A stretch of 38,319 bases of DNA from the NCBI GenBank assembly GCA_021151805.1, contig JAGKWN010000033.1, positions 1 through 38,319 on the forward strand. Direction: 5' to 3'. Both the position numbers and the translations under genes were made by a program. This document shows, piece by piece, positions 17,380 through 26,358 of this stretch. The notes beneath the pieces were generated by a model. That model had not been told where the DNA came from, ran no database searches, and saw nothing but the letters and a program-made list of their open reading frames with translations. The stretch's first letter is position 1; each line of letters begins with the position of its first letter. Origin of the DNA: Cytophagaceae bacterium. Its GTDB lineage: Bacteria; Bacteroidota; Bacteroidia; Cytophagales; Cytophagaceae.

Positions 17380-18111
17380 CTATATTAAATCAAATAAGTC
17401 TCTTACCCCCACCTGTTTCTCTTTCGTAAAACCTTCGCCATACGTAACACCTATGGCATGACCGAATTCTTTGGCACGGGCTTCAATAAATTCTAAAAAA
17501 CCTTTTCCTGAAATATATGTTTGCGGCTCAGCATTAGCAGCTGTTTCATCTGTATAGAATTGAGATTTAAATGCTTTGATGCATGCCAGTTTGCCAGCCC
17601 ATTGTCCGCTGATGTCTACAATAAAATCCGGCTGAATATATCGGTCCTGAATATAATGATATACATTTTTAGGTCTCCACGCTGTTTGTGTATTCCCTTC
17701 CCATGTTGTTTCAATTTTCCTAAGGCCTGCCAGGAAACATGCTCTGGAAGCCAACTCAGATCCTTTTCCATGATCGGGATGGCGATCATCAATAGCATTA
17801 CACAAAACAATCTCTGGTTGAAAATACCGGATGTATGAGGCTAACTTTACACAATGTTCTTTATCCGATTCAAAAAAACCATCAGCAAAGCCTGCGTTGT
17901 AGCGTGCTGTCAACCCTAACAGTTTAGTAGCGTCTGCCGATTCCTGTGCCCGTATTTCAGGAGTTCCCCGGGTACCTAATTCACCCGCAGTTAAATCAAC
18001 AATAGCAACTGTTCTGCCAAGTTCGATTTGTTTGAGGATTGTTCCTGAACAAGCCAGTTCAGCATCATCGGGATGCGCGGCAAAAACAAGGATATCTACT
18101 TTTTGTATCAT
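17380..18111 (-). CDS. bshB1: Bacillithiol biosynthesis deacetylase BshB1, 243 aa
   Basis: A LmbE-like zinc deacetylase. The metal site AHPDDAE lies at residues 12-18 and the second metal motif HPDH at 111-114. The 'LTAGELGTRGTPEIRAQES' block and NAGFADGFF (about 72-80) are typical of BshB1, which removes the acetyl group from GlcNAc-malate to give GlcN-malate, the second step of bacillithiol synthesis. The protein is cytosolic and complete at both ends. It starts 4 bp after the M23 peptidase gene and is the last gene of the trxB-peptidase-bshB1 unit, which joins two thiol-redox genes. Confidence 0.94.
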   Translation of the reverse strand: MIQKVDILVFAAHPDDAELACSGTILKQIELGRTVAIVDLTAGELGTRGTPEIRAQESADATKLLGLTARYNAGFADGFFESDKEHCVKLASYIRYFQPEIVLCNAIDDRHPDHGKGSELASRACFLAGLRKIETTWEGNTQTAWRPKNVYHYIQDRYIQPDFIVDISGQWAGKLACIKAFKSQFYTDETAANAEPQTYISGKGFLEFIEARAKEFGHAIGVTYGEGFTKEKQVGVRDLFDLI

Positions 18112-18115
18112 ACGT

Positions 18116-19156
18116 TTAACGTATCCGCAGTCGCTGTCCGGCGCGGATAACGGTTTTGGTAGTAATACGGTTTAAGCGGCAGATCTGCGTAACAGAAACT
18201 CCATATTTTCTGCTGATCATACCTAAGGTTTGTCCGGAACGAACAGTATGGTAATACACTTTACGAGCTTCTTTTGCATACGCATAATGTTCAGGTATTA
18301 AAGAGAAAGTCGCTGAACGTAATTTGTGATTCGGGAAGTCGTACATATATGTAGGATTGAAAGCATTTCCGGCATAACGTACTTCAAAATGTAAATGCGG
18401 ACCGCTGCTTCGGCCTGTATTTCCACCTAAACCAATAACTTCTCCAGCTTTTACGATCTGCCCTACTTTTACATCCTGTCTGCTCAAGTGCGCATAAAGC
18501 GTTTCAAAACCATTGTAATGACGGATCAGAACATAATAGCCATAGCCACCTGAGTTGTATTGTACAATCCGAACAATACCGTCAAAACAGGCCATCACGG
18601 GATCTCCTACTTCAAGATCCAGATCAATACCATAGTGCCAGCGTCCACTTCGGGCACCGAAACTGGAATTTGTTTTACTGTAGCTTAATGGCATAGACCA
18701 GTAGTGGCCTGCCAGGGAATCATATAATACCATGGAGATGGTATCTTTAAAATCTGCAGGATCTATCTTATAAGGATCAATGGATCGGGTATCCCAAACA
18801 GAATAATACTGAGCAATTGTAATCCAGGTAGAATCTGTATTTATCTGTTCTTCAACTTCAACAATAACAAATTCATCTTCGCCCACTTCCTCACCTTCCT
18901 GCCAGGAAGAGGTATCTTCTTCTATAATTGACCATTCCTTTTCAGCGTCAAAAATATAATCAGAATGCAATCCACCGGCAACTGTATCTACAATATCATC
19001 GGTAAATAATACATCATCCATATCCGGACTCTTGTACTCAATAGCTGGTGCCTTGGTCTTATCAAAATCTCTATCCCCTTTTTTAGGATTGCCCGGATCC
19101 TGTGCAAAACCGGTATATACAATTCCAAAAAAGAGAACAACTAAAATTATACGCAT
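18116..19156 (-). CDS. Secreted M23 peptidase with C-terminal LysM domain, 346 aa
   Basis: A signal peptide (residues 1-19, ending GFAQ) precedes an acidic, probably disordered region up to about residue 115. The LytM/M23 zinc peptidase domain covers about 165-275, with complete metal and catalytic residues: His174 and Asp178 (HYGID), His223 (YAHLS), and His254/His256 (GPHLHFE). A LysM peptidoglycan-binding domain closes the protein at about 302-346 (HTVRSGQTLGMISRKYG start). The family cleaves peptide cross-links in murein or activates other hydrolases, and the intact HxxxD/HxH motifs suggest an active enzyme. It lies 10 bp after trxB and 4 bp before bshB1, so it is inside one operon. Confidence 0.93.
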   Translation of the reverse strand: MRIILVVLFFGIVYTGFAQDPGNPKKGDRDFDKTKAPAIEYKSPDMDDVLFTDDIVDTVAGGLHSDYIFDAEKEWSIIEEDTSSWQEGEEVGEDEFVIVEVEEQINTDSTWITIAQYYSVWDTRSIDPYKIDPADFKDTISMVLYDSLAGHYWSMPLSYSKTNSSFGARSGRWHYGIDLDLEVGDPVMACFDGIVRIVQYNSGGYGYYVLIRHYNGFETLYAHLSRQDVKVGQIVKAGEVIGLGGNTGRSSGPHLHFEVRYAGNAFNPTYMYDFPNHKLRSATFSLIPEHYAYAKEARKVYYHTVRSGQTLGMISRKYGVSVTQICRLNRITTKTVIRAGQRLRIR

Positions 19157-19166
19157 GCTTACATGT

Positions 19167-20114
19167 TTACGCCGTTACAGCTTCTTTTGCTGCTAAATAT
19201 CTTTCTGCATCCAACGCTGCCATACATCCTGTACCTGCAGCTGTTATAGCCTGACGGTATACATGATCCTGCGCATCGCCACATGCGAATACTCCTTCAA
19301 TGTTCGTTTTAGATGTACCTGGAATTGTTTTTATATAACCATTTTCATCCATATCAATCCATCCTTTGAAAATATCTGTGTTCGGTTTATGACCAATAGC
19401 TACGAAGAAGCCTGTGATAGCAATATCACGTGTTTCACCGGTAACATTATTTTTAACACGCATACCTTCTACATCTTCTTTACCTAAAACTTCATCCGTT
19501 TCAGTGCTGAAAAGAACTTCGATATTTGGTGTATTTAAAACTCGCTGCTGCATGATTACAGAAGCAGCTACAAACTTATCTTTACGAACAAGCATGTATA
19601 CTTTCTTACAAAGCTTTGCCAGGTAACTTGCTTCTTCGCATGCTGTATCACCAGCCCCTACAATAGCAACATCCTGTCCTCTGAAGAAGAATCCATCACA
19701 AACAGCACATGCAGAAACGCCTCTGCCATTCAAGCGCTGTTCTGACTCAATACCTAACCACTTTGCCGCAGCACCTGTAGAAATGATTACAGTCTCTGCT
19801 TCGATAACTGTTTTCTCATCAACAGTTACTTTATGTACCGGACCTGTAAAATCTACAGAACTGATCGTACCATAACGAATATCTGCACCAAATCTTGTTG
19901 CCTGCTTTTTAAAATCTTCCATCATCTCTGGCCCCATTACTCCATCCGGATATCCTGGGAAATTCTCAACATCGTTTGTGATCATAAGCTGACCACCCGG
20001 CTGAGCCCCCTGATACATAACTGGTTTTAAACCAGCACGTGAAGCATATATCGCTGCGGTATAACCTGCAGGACCTGAACCAATAATTAGACAATGTACT
20101 TTTTCTACTGACAT
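19167..20114 (-). CDS. trxB: Thioredoxin reductase, 315 aa
   Basis: An NADPH-dependent flavoprotein that reduces thioredoxin. From the ATG at 20114 the protein begins MSVEKVHCLIIGSGPAG, with the FAD GxGxxG motif at once; the frame is open 18 codons further upstream, but that extension is unlike the family and was dropped. The redox pair CAVC is at residues 136-139 (SACAVCDGFF), the NADPH site GAGDTA at about 153-158, and the C-terminal FAD motif 'GVFACGDAQD' near the end. All are intact. It heads the operon trxB, M23/LysM peptidase, bshB1. A GGCAA-TT-TTGCC inverted repeat lies 32 bp upstream of the start. Confidence 0.95.
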   Translation of the reverse strand: MSVEKVHCLIIGSGPAGYTAAIYASRAGLKPVMYQGAQPGGQLMITNDVENFPGYPDGVMGPEMMEDFKKQATRFGADIRYGTISSVDFTGPVHKVTVDEKTVIEAETVIISTGAAAKWLGIESEQRLNGRGVSACAVCDGFFFRGQDVAIVGAGDTACEEASYLAKLCKKVYMLVRKDKFVAASVIMQQRVLNTPNIEVLFSTETDEVLGKEDVEGMRVKNNVTGETRDIAITGFFVAIGHKPNTDIFKGWIDMDENGYIKTIPGTSKTNIEGVFACGDAQDHVYRQAITAAGTGCMAALDAERYLAAKEAVTA

Positions 20115-20305
20115 AAGCTTAATGAATATTAGAGTTCTCAATTTCGGCAATTTTGCCATTTTAAACAAAACATATAGGCATTGTGTAAGGTTCTGTGGAA
20201 AAAAGAATTTCCGCGAGTTTTTACAATTTTCAGCACAAAACGAAGTTTTATCCTCTAAACCTGTATCTTTTAGTTATTTCAGCAGTTATGCAATTAAAAA
20301 TCCTT

Positions 20306-20638
20306 ATGAAACACAAACATATTCTTTTGCTCGTGTTCGTTTTGCTAATGAGCGCATGCAGCAAACAATCAGCTCCGTCTATGGAGACCTATTCACCTGA
20401 CAAGGAAATGAAAATTATATTGGAGGGCAGCCGCACAAATGCACTTGACTCCTGGTTGTTGGAAATTGAACTTGATTATAAGGGCAGTAAAAACAAAGTA
20501 TACCAGGAATTTTATGCAGACGAAGTAAACAAAAAGAACGTCTCTTTTGACTGGAAATCTAACACTGCTTGTCTGATCCATCTGACACAACGCGATGGCG
20601 TAGTTATTACAGTTCCGATCAAAGTATCTAAACTGTAA
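20306..20638 (+). CDS. Small lipoprotein, 110 aa
   Basis: The start is placed at the ATG at 20306 because it gives a good lipoprotein signal: MKHKH, a hydrophobic core and lipobox MSAC with Cys18. The frame continues 37 codons upstream without lipoprotein-like sequence, so the longer version was rejected. The mature part of about 90 residues looks like a single beta-sandwich: alternating strands 'MKIILEGSRT', 'WLLEIELDYKG', 'VSFDWKSNTACLIHL', and 'GVVITVPIKVSKL'. I do not recognise the family. It is divergent from trxB and 24 bp upstream of the next exported protein, probably in one transcript with it. Confidence 0.75.
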   Translation: MKHKHILLLVFVLLMSACSKQSAPSMETYSPDKEMKIILEGSRTNALDSWLLEIELDYKGSKNKVYQEFYADEVNKKNVSFDWKSNTACLIHLTQRDGVVITVPIKVSKL

Positions 20639-20662
20639 ACACCATTTCAAATAAAGAAATCT

Positions 20663-21478
20663 ATGCGAACCAGACATTTTATTTTTCTTATTGCTCTGCT
20701 GTATTGTTTTATTCAATGCAGTTCACAAACACGCAATACCCAAGAAGCCGCAGGAGAATCTATTCCGTTTGATACACTTGCAAAAACCATTCATGTGTAT
20801 GTTGCCTTGTGTGACAACACTTATCAAGGGATCGTACCCGTTCCTGAAAAGATTGGTAATGGCCAGGATCCGATGAATAATTTATACTGGGGTTGTCCGT
20901 ATGGCATTCGCACATATTTCAAAAAAAGTTCTGAATGGACTTTCGTAAAAAGCTCAAAAATAAATTCTACCATTCTAGAACGGCTGGTATTTAAACACGC
21001 GACGAAAGACTATTACCTGATTGCAGATGCATATAATGGCAAAGAAATTAAACAATGTACCGAAGATTTCCTTTCCGGTTGCGCAGGTTTAAAACCGGAT
21101 ACGATTCATGTAAAAAATAGAGCCATTGGCATTGGCGGTAATGCAAGCCTCTTGTCGTATATTGGCCACGATGGTTTGATGGATTTCCGTATAGATGAAT
21201 CGTTTAATAAAAGCGATGATAAAAAGCGGAACTGCATTATACTAGCCTGTATCAGTAAAAGTTATTTTTCACCACATCTGAAAAATACGGGTGCTAGCCC
21301 ACTTGTATGGACAACCGGACTGATGTGCCCGGAAGCATATACCCTACATGATGCATTAACTGGCTACGTTAATCACGAATCCAATGAAGCAATACGGACC
21401 CGGGCAGCACTGGCATATTCGAAATATCAAAAATGCAGTGAGAAAGCCGCACGGGGATTATTGGTTACAGGATGGTAA
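20663..21478 (+). CDS. Exported hypothetical protein, possible lipoprotein, 271 aa
   Basis: MRTRH and a hydrophobic core are followed by FIQC (Cys19), a weak lipobox because Gln at -1 is unusual; otherwise it is a Sec signal peptide. The mature protein begins with 'IHVYVALCDNTYQGIVPVP' and continues with EKIGNGQDP and NLYWGCPYG-x-RTYF (about residues 70-85), a striking motif block that looks conserved, and later 'GIGGNASLLSYIGHDGLMDF' (about 155-174). Several cysteines in the mature part could pair in the periplasm. No known catalytic motif is visible. It ends with a helical segment around 'RTRAALAYSKYQKCSEKAARG'-like sequence. The family was not recognised. It probably shares a transcript with the small lipoprotein upstream. 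Confidence 0.78.
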   Translation: MRTRHFIFLIALLYCFIQCSSQTRNTQEAAGESIPFDTLAKTIHVYVALCDNTYQGIVPVPEKIGNGQDPMNNLYWGCPYGIRTYFKKSSEWTFVKSSKINSTILERLVFKHATKDYYLIADAYNGKEIKQCTEDFLSGCAGLKPDTIHVKNRAIGIGGNASLLSYIGHDGLMDFRIDESFNKSDDKKRNCIILACISKSYFSPHLKNTGASPLVWTTGLMCPEAYTLHDALTGYVNHESNEAIRTRAALAYSKYQKCSEKAARGLLVTGW

Positions 21479-21609
21479 AATCTAACATATTAACAGTAGT
21501 AAATAATGAGTTTTTTTGATGGATAAATTTTTAGCTTTTGAAAACTGTTTGTATTTTTAAACAATGCATTTTTAATCTTTCAATTGTTTTTTACTAACAC
21601 TTTTCAATC

Positions 21610-23538
21610 ATGCTAACAATCAGAATTATTTTCCAGCTATTGTTTACGTTACTATTTAAGCGATCCAAGCTTCCTGAAACGATTGATAAAATCGATGCCT
21701 TGCTCACACGTAAAGTCACAAATGAAGAACGCTTAAGAACGGTAGCCATATTGAACAGAATCTTAGGTACACGCATTATGCGCTGGATCATTGAATTCTT
21801 TTTATGCAAGGCCTCCAAAGGAGAATTCATAGAAATCAACAATGCGGATTTCATCAAACGCTATCAACGTTACATCCCGGAAACGGATGAACGCATCAGC
21901 TGGGCGAACTGGGCCAATACTCAAAAATCTCAACCATTACATTTTTTAATACCCGGCAACGGTCCGCATATTGATGTTGTACTTAATTATAAGAAGCTTG
22001 GTGATTATGATTTTGATGGATTGAAAAATATTCAAAAGCTTATCAAAGATGCTGAAACCAAAGGACTACGGGTACGAAGTGTAGCATCCGGACACTCCCT
22101 CTCTGACATTGCGGTTACCGGAGACTTCATGATCAGCACAAAAAAAATGACTAAGCCTCAACGCAGAGCCAATCAACCATACATCAAAGATGAATTCCGT
22201 AACGGTCATCGAGCATACATACACAAGGAGGGTGATGTAATCGAAGAGAAACGGTACTTATTCGAAACAGGTTCGGGCACATTACTGGAAGACCTGAAAC
22301 AGATATTAGAAAAAGAAGGTCTTGCATTCCCTAATATGGGAGGTTCTGATGTACAAGGTTTCATGGGCGCAGCATCAACATCCACACATGGCTCAGGTAT
22401 TGGATTAAAACCATTTCCCGACCTGATCAAATCCATGGTATTGATCAGCAGCAATGGCAAAGCTTTCAGACTGGAACCGGAAGATGGTATCACTGATCCT
22501 CCACTTTATGCTCAGTCAGACGAATATAAAGTACATGGCATTGAACTGATACAAGATAATGATCTGTTTTATTCCACGACCGTATCCATGGGGTGCTTTG
22601 GAATTATTTTTTCTGTCGTCATTGAGGTAGTTGACTTTTATTACCTCAAAGAAGAGCGTACACCAAGTACCTGGGAAGTTGAGCGGGAGAAACTGATCAC
22701 ACTTGGTCTAAATCATATTCGTAACAACAGACATTTTGAGTTGGCTGTTAATCCATATCCGGTTAATGAAAAAGGTGAATTGGATAAAGTACACGGCTCA
22801 CGGTATTGTATTGTTACAACCCGTAATGTTATTTCTAAACCATCTTCAGATCAGTCAAACTCCCCTACTGAAAAACGGAACTTCCTCTCTTCACTGGCTT
22901 CGGGCTTGTACTTTGTAGGTTCAATTTCTGTTTTTATGTTTAACCGCAAACCCAACAATATTCCAAAATCAATTTCCGGCTCTTTAAAACGTATTGTTGA
23001 TTGTGACAAAGAAGGTGGCGGTTATTCTGACAAATATTATAATGTATTGAATCAAGGTTTACTGGAAATGAAATTTTTCGGTTATGCATCCGAAATAGCT
23101 TTCACCATGCAGGATAACACATATATACATGCGATTGATAAAATACTTGAAGAGTCTGTACGCATGGCTGAAGAACACGGCCAATACAATCCAAGCCCTA
23201 TTGCTATACGCTTCACCGATGATTCACACTCTTACCTTTCGATGATGCACAACATGGCAGCCTGCAGCGTTGAGGTTGTAAGTTTAAAGGGCTTTATCGG
23301 CGGAGAGGATTTTCAGCGCCGTATTGAAAGAGAGATGATCGCATTCAACGGCCGACCACATTGGGGACTGCATCTGGAAAGCTTATCCTTCGATCGCATA
23401 GAAAAGTTATATCCTAAATTTCCGGTATGGCTGGAAGCGTATAAAAAATTCAACGCATCGCGAGTATTCAATAATCCTTTTACTGATCGCACGGGCATCT
23501 CTGCTGTGCTTGATAAACAGGAAGCGTTTATGGAATAA
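21610..23538 (+). CDS. FAD-binding oxidoreductase, sugar-lactone oxidase (ALO/GULO)-like, 642 aa
   Basis: A PCMH-type FAD-binding oxidoreductase. The FAD domain starts near residue 140 ('GLRVRSVASGHSLSDIAV'), with the second conserved block 'GSDVQGFMGAASTSTHGSG' at about 247-265. That pattern is typical of L-gulonolactone/arabinonolactone oxidases, and the C-terminal GRPHWGLH followed by 'LYPKFPVWLEAYKKFN' and RVFNNPF fits the ALO substrate domain. The length exceeds the usual 430-530 residues because of about 120 extra N-terminal residues, including a hydrophobic start, and an insertion around 415-450. By family it would oxidise a sugar lactone or alcohol with O2 or another acceptor. It is monocistronic, with a strong terminator after the stop. 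Confidence 0.87.
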   Translation: MLTIRIIFQLLFTLLFKRSKLPETIDKIDALLTRKVTNEERLRTVAILNRILGTRIMRWIIEFFLCKASKGEFIEINNADFIKRYQRYIPETDERISWANWANTQKSQPLHFLIPGNGPHIDVVLNYKKLGDYDFDGLKNIQKLIKDAETKGLRVRSVASGHSLSDIAVTGDFMISTKKMTKPQRRANQPYIKDEFRNGHRAYIHKEGDVIEEKRYLFETGSGTLLEDLKQILEKEGLAFPNMGGSDVQGFMGAASTSTHGSGIGLKPFPDLIKSMVLISSNGKAFRLEPEDGITDPPLYAQSDEYKVHGIELIQDNDLFYSTTVSMGCFGIIFSVVIEVVDFYYLKEERTPSTWEVEREKLITLGLNHIRNNRHFELAVNPYPVNEKGELDKVHGSRYCIVTTRNVISKPSSDQSNSPTEKRNFLSSLASGLYFVGSISVFMFNRKPNNIPKSISGSLKRIVDCDKEGGGYSDKYYNVLNQGLLEMKFFGYASEIAFTMQDNTYIHAIDKILEESVRMAEEHGQYNPSPIAIRFTDDSHSYLSMMHNMAACSVEVVSLKGFIGGEDFQRRIEREMIAFNGRPHWGLHLESLSFDRIEKLYPKFPVWLEAYKKFNASRVFNNPFTDRTGISAVLDKQEAFME

Positions 23539-23559
23539 ATGCTTAATATTAGCAACGCC

Positions 23560-23609
23560 AATAAAAGAAAAGATCCATGATGTATGAATCATGGATCTTT
23601 TCTTTTATT
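23560..23609. terminator. Bidirectional terminator after the FAD oxidoreductase gene
   Basis: A perfect 21-bp inverted repeat (23560-23580 and 23589-23609, 8-nt loop) with core GATCCATGA has A-rich left and T-rich right flanks. It serves the plus-strand oxidoreductase and the convergent T9SS protein gene. Confidence 0.9.
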
Positions 23610-23628
23610 CTGTAATTCTAATTCGACA

Positions 23629-25278
23629 CTATTTCATTACAACAATCTTCTGTACACCTGTTTCACCATTCACGAGTTGTACTTCAACAAAGTAAACACC
23701 TTCAGCATAGTTATTCATTTGAATATTGTTATCTGTTGACTCAGCTAATACATTACCAAGCTGGTTCATTACCCGCACCGACTTTATATTCTCTGTACTT
23801 CTGATTGTTACCTGATCAATCGCAGGGTTGGGATACAATACAAATATATCCGCAACAGAAGTTTGGGTTGCTGTAGTTATACCAGAAACAAATTCACTAT
23901 CTGTTGTGTACAATTCATCACCTGTCCCCTTTAAGGACGCAGTAAAATAAAGAGCACCGTCATGTACAAAGAGACTGTTAGGCTGTGGCGAATATTCGAT
24001 AAAACCTTTCTTATCCTCCAGAAAATCACATTGAGTATGAGTACCATCAAACCTGAATAATTCTGCTCCAAAATAATTACCGGCACTAGCTCCTGCCATA
24101 TATAAATACTCTCCATCTGTTTCCAGCTCATAAGGTCCGACAGGATAAGTTTTATACCTCACGTCAATAAATACAGTCGACTCTTTAGTACCATCCGTTT
24201 TATAAAGCTTATTATCATAATGCATACCATTTGTTGTGATAAAATATAATGCATCCTGAAATACCGTAAAGCATCTGGTATGAATATTTTCAGCAGAAAG
24301 AGTCATCATCAAAGTAGTCCCGGCAGTAGTACCATCACTCACCCAAAGCACATGTTCGCTATCAATTCCTTTTTCAATTGCTGCAAAATAAAATCTATCT
24401 TTCCATCCAAAAACCATTTCTTTTTCTAATAAATGTTTCGCTGAAAGGATTTTAAATTCTTTTATTTTTTTTGTTCCTGCAACCGTCCCATCTGTTACCC
24501 ATAAACTACTGCAACAGTTATCATCCGGATTTTTATAAAAGAAATAAACCTTATTACCTACCTGAGTTAACAACGCCTTTTCTGCTACATCAGCTCCGCT
24601 GTTAATGACAGCCAGTTCTGTTGTACCAGTTGCAGTACCATCCGAGATATATAATTTCAATTTATCATCTGCAGCATCTGCAGCCATAAACACCAATGCT
24701 GTATGTGAAATTTTACTAATATCCGAGATCGTATAAATACTACCGAATGTTAGAACCTCAGAAACTGAAAGAGTAGTGGGATCAATTTTCATCAATGCTT
24801 GTGAGGTCGTGCCGTCATTTGTAAAAAACAATCCGTTATCAATTAATTCAAGCCCATGAATAGCAGTAGTTGCTGTGTAGACAGTAGATGTTCCGGCATC
24901 TGTACCATCAGTGACAATAATTTTATAAACAGAAGTTGATTCAATGGCAACAAACGCAACCTTACCATCAGGTAGAGTTTTAAAATCGGAGAAAAGAATT
25001 TCATCGTTCGTAAAAATGGTACTATAAGACAGGCGTTGACCATTACCTGCAACATCTACTGCAGCCAGGGATACTATAGGAATGTTATGTTCCTTATCTA
25101 AGGAATCATACCTTACTATAAGTTTTGTTCCGACAGAATATAAAACGCCTTTATCGGAGCTGCCAAAAGAATTCCCTGCACCTCCATCAAAATCTTTTAC
25201 CAGGTTAAATTGTGCAAAAGATGAAATTTCAAAAAGATATGAGAAAAGTAAAATCAATAAAAAGCGGTTGTTTATCAT
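23629..25278 (-). CDS. Secreted DGT-repeat protein with T9SS sorting domain, 549 aa
   Basis: A signal peptide (residues 1-22, ending SSFAQ) is followed by a beta-propeller-like region made of repeats centred on W/Y-x-x-DGT-x-x-G/S-T: LYISDGTATGT, LWVTDGTVAGT, LWVSDGTTAGT and LYKTDGTKEST, each about 50-60 residues from the next. This corresponds to the 'ELWxxDGT' repeat family. The C-terminus (about 470-549) is a T9SS type A domain: VLYPNPAIDQVTI, then VRVMNQLGNV, and 'YAEGVYFVEVQLVNGETG' near the end. The protein should be secreted by T9SS and attached to the cell surface or released. No enzyme motif is visible; binding or structural roles are possible. It is monocistronic. Confidence 0.9.
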   Translation of the reverse strand: MINNRFLLILLFSYLFEISSFAQFNLVKDFDGGAGNSFGSSDKGVLYSVGTKLIVRYDSLDKEHNIPIVSLAAVDVAGNGQRLSYSTIFTNDEILFSDFKTLPDGKVAFVAIESTSVYKIIVTDGTDAGTSTVYTATTAIHGLELIDNGLFFTNDGTTSQALMKIDPTTLSVSEVLTFGSIYTISDISKISHTALVFMAADAADDKLKLYISDGTATGTTELAVINSGADVAEKALLTQVGNKVYFFYKNPDDNCCSSLWVTDGTVAGTKKIKEFKILSAKHLLEKEMVFGWKDRFYFAAIEKGIDSEHVLWVSDGTTAGTTLMMTLSAENIHTRCFTVFQDALYFITTNGMHYDNKLYKTDGTKESTVFIDVRYKTYPVGPYELETDGEYLYMAGASAGNYFGAELFRFDGTHTQCDFLEDKKGFIEYSPQPNSLFVHDGALYFTASLKGTGDELYTTDSEFVSGITTATQTSVADIFVLYPNPAIDQVTIRSTENIKSVRVMNQLGNVLAESTDNNIQMNNYAEGVYFVEVQLVNGETGVQKIVVMK

Positions 25279-25354
25279 AGGGTATTTTTTTGTATAAATA
25301 TATGTACAGGGTTATTATTTGTACTTACCGATAAAATATTTATCCATACCGTTA

Positions 25355-25392
25355 AATAAAAAACTCCCCGAAAGTTTCCTTCCGGGGAGTTT
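25355..25392 (-). terminator. Intrinsic terminator of the sigma factor gene
   Basis: A 10-bp stem (25361-25370 and 25383-25392, core CTCCCCG) is followed, on the minus strand, by a T-run at 25358-25363. It lies 25 bp beyond the sigma-factor stop codon. Confidence 0.85.
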
Positions 25393-25417
25393 ACTGTGTA
25401 TATGAATGTATAGAATC

Positions 25418-26281
25418 TTAACCTAAATATGGTTTCAATGCTTTACTTCTGGATGTATGTCTTAAACGACGAATCGCTTTTTCTTTGATCTGACGCACAC
25501 GCTCTCTTGTAAGGTTGAATTTTTCACCAATCTCTTCAAGAGTCATAGAGTGCTCACCATTCAAACCAAAGTAAAGAGATATAACATCAGCCTCACGTTG
25601 TGTCAACGTTGATAAGGCTCTTTGCACTTCTCTTCTTAATGAATCATTCATTAAGCTTGAATCGGGTGCAGATTCACTGCTGTTTTCAAGTACATCCAAT
25701 AAACTATTTTCTTCACCCTGAACAAAAGGTGCATCCATAGATACATGACGACCTGAAATTTTCAATGTATCAACAACTTCAGCCGTTGAAACTTCTAATA
25801 CTTCAGCTAACTCATCTGGTGATGGTTCTCTTTCGTACTTTTGTTCCAGTTCTGAAAATGTTTTTGAGATCTTGTTCAATGAACCTACTCTGTTCAATGG
25901 CAAACGTACAATACGTGATTGTTCTGCTAATGCCTGAAGAATAGATTGGCGGATCCACCAAACTGCATATGAAATGAATTTGAAACCACGGGTTTCATCA
26001 AAACGCTGAGCAGCTTTAATCAAACCTAAGTTCCCTTCATTAATAAGATCTCCCAGAGAAAGTCCCTGGTTCTGATATTGTTTTGCAACCGATACGACGA
26101 AACGTAGGTTGGCTTTTGTCAATTTTTCTAATGCTAACTGATCACCTTCGCGAATACGTTTCGCTAGATCTACTTCTTCATCAGGTGTAAGCAAATCCAC
26201 TTTGCCTATTTCCTGTAAATACTTATCCAGAGATTGACTCTCTCTATTGGTAATCTGTTTACTGATCTTTAGCTGTCTCAT
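25418..26281 (-). CDS. rpoD: Primary RNA polymerase sigma factor (sigma-70), 287 aa
   Basis: The short primary sigma factor typical of Bacteroidota, lacking region 1.1. Region 1.2 is at about 16-48 (LDKYLQEIG, LLTPDEEVDLAKRI), region 2 at about 55-125 with 'NLRFVVSVAKQYQNQGL', DLINEGNLGLIKA and 'RGFKFISYAVWWIRQSI' (the -10 recognition and melting helix), region 3 at about 130-200, and region 4 at about 220-280 with LTQREADVI and the -35 helix 'TLEEIGEKFNLTRERVRQI'. It directs RNA polymerase to housekeeping promoters, which in this phylum have the TTTG/TAnnTTTG form. It follows pnp by 77 bp without a visible terminator, so part of its transcript may come from the rpsO-pnp unit. Confidence 0.95.
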   Translation of the reverse strand: MRQLKISKQITNRESQSLDKYLQEIGKVDLLTPDEEVDLAKRIREGDQLALEKLTKANLRFVVSVAKQYQNQGLSLGDLINEGNLGLIKAAQRFDETRGFKFISYAVWWIRQSILQALAEQSRIVRLPLNRVGSLNKISKTFSELEQKYEREPSPDELAEVLEVSTAEVVDTLKISGRHVSMDAPFVQGEENSLLDVLENSSESAPDSSLMNDSLRREVQRALSTLTQREADVISLYFGLNGEHSMTLEEIGEKFNLTRERVRQIKEKAIRRLRHTSRSKALKPYLG

Positions 26282-26358
26282 CGGCTTTATTTAAACACAC
26301 CTTCTATTAAACGAAAAACAGTGTCTGATAGTTTCTTTAAAGTTAAATACTCAGTTAA

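Noticed and set aside
20146..20157. GGCAA-TT-TTGCC inverted repeat upstream of trxB
   Set aside because: Short enough to occur by chance, and no second copy or promoter overlap could be shown.
20115..20168. 18-residue N-terminal extension of thioredoxin reductase
   Set aside because: The family starts directly before the GxGxxG motif, and the ATG at 20114 provides exactly that.
20195..20305. 37-codon upstream extension of the small lipoprotein
   Set aside because: It has no lipoprotein-like features and would move the lipobox far from the N-terminus.
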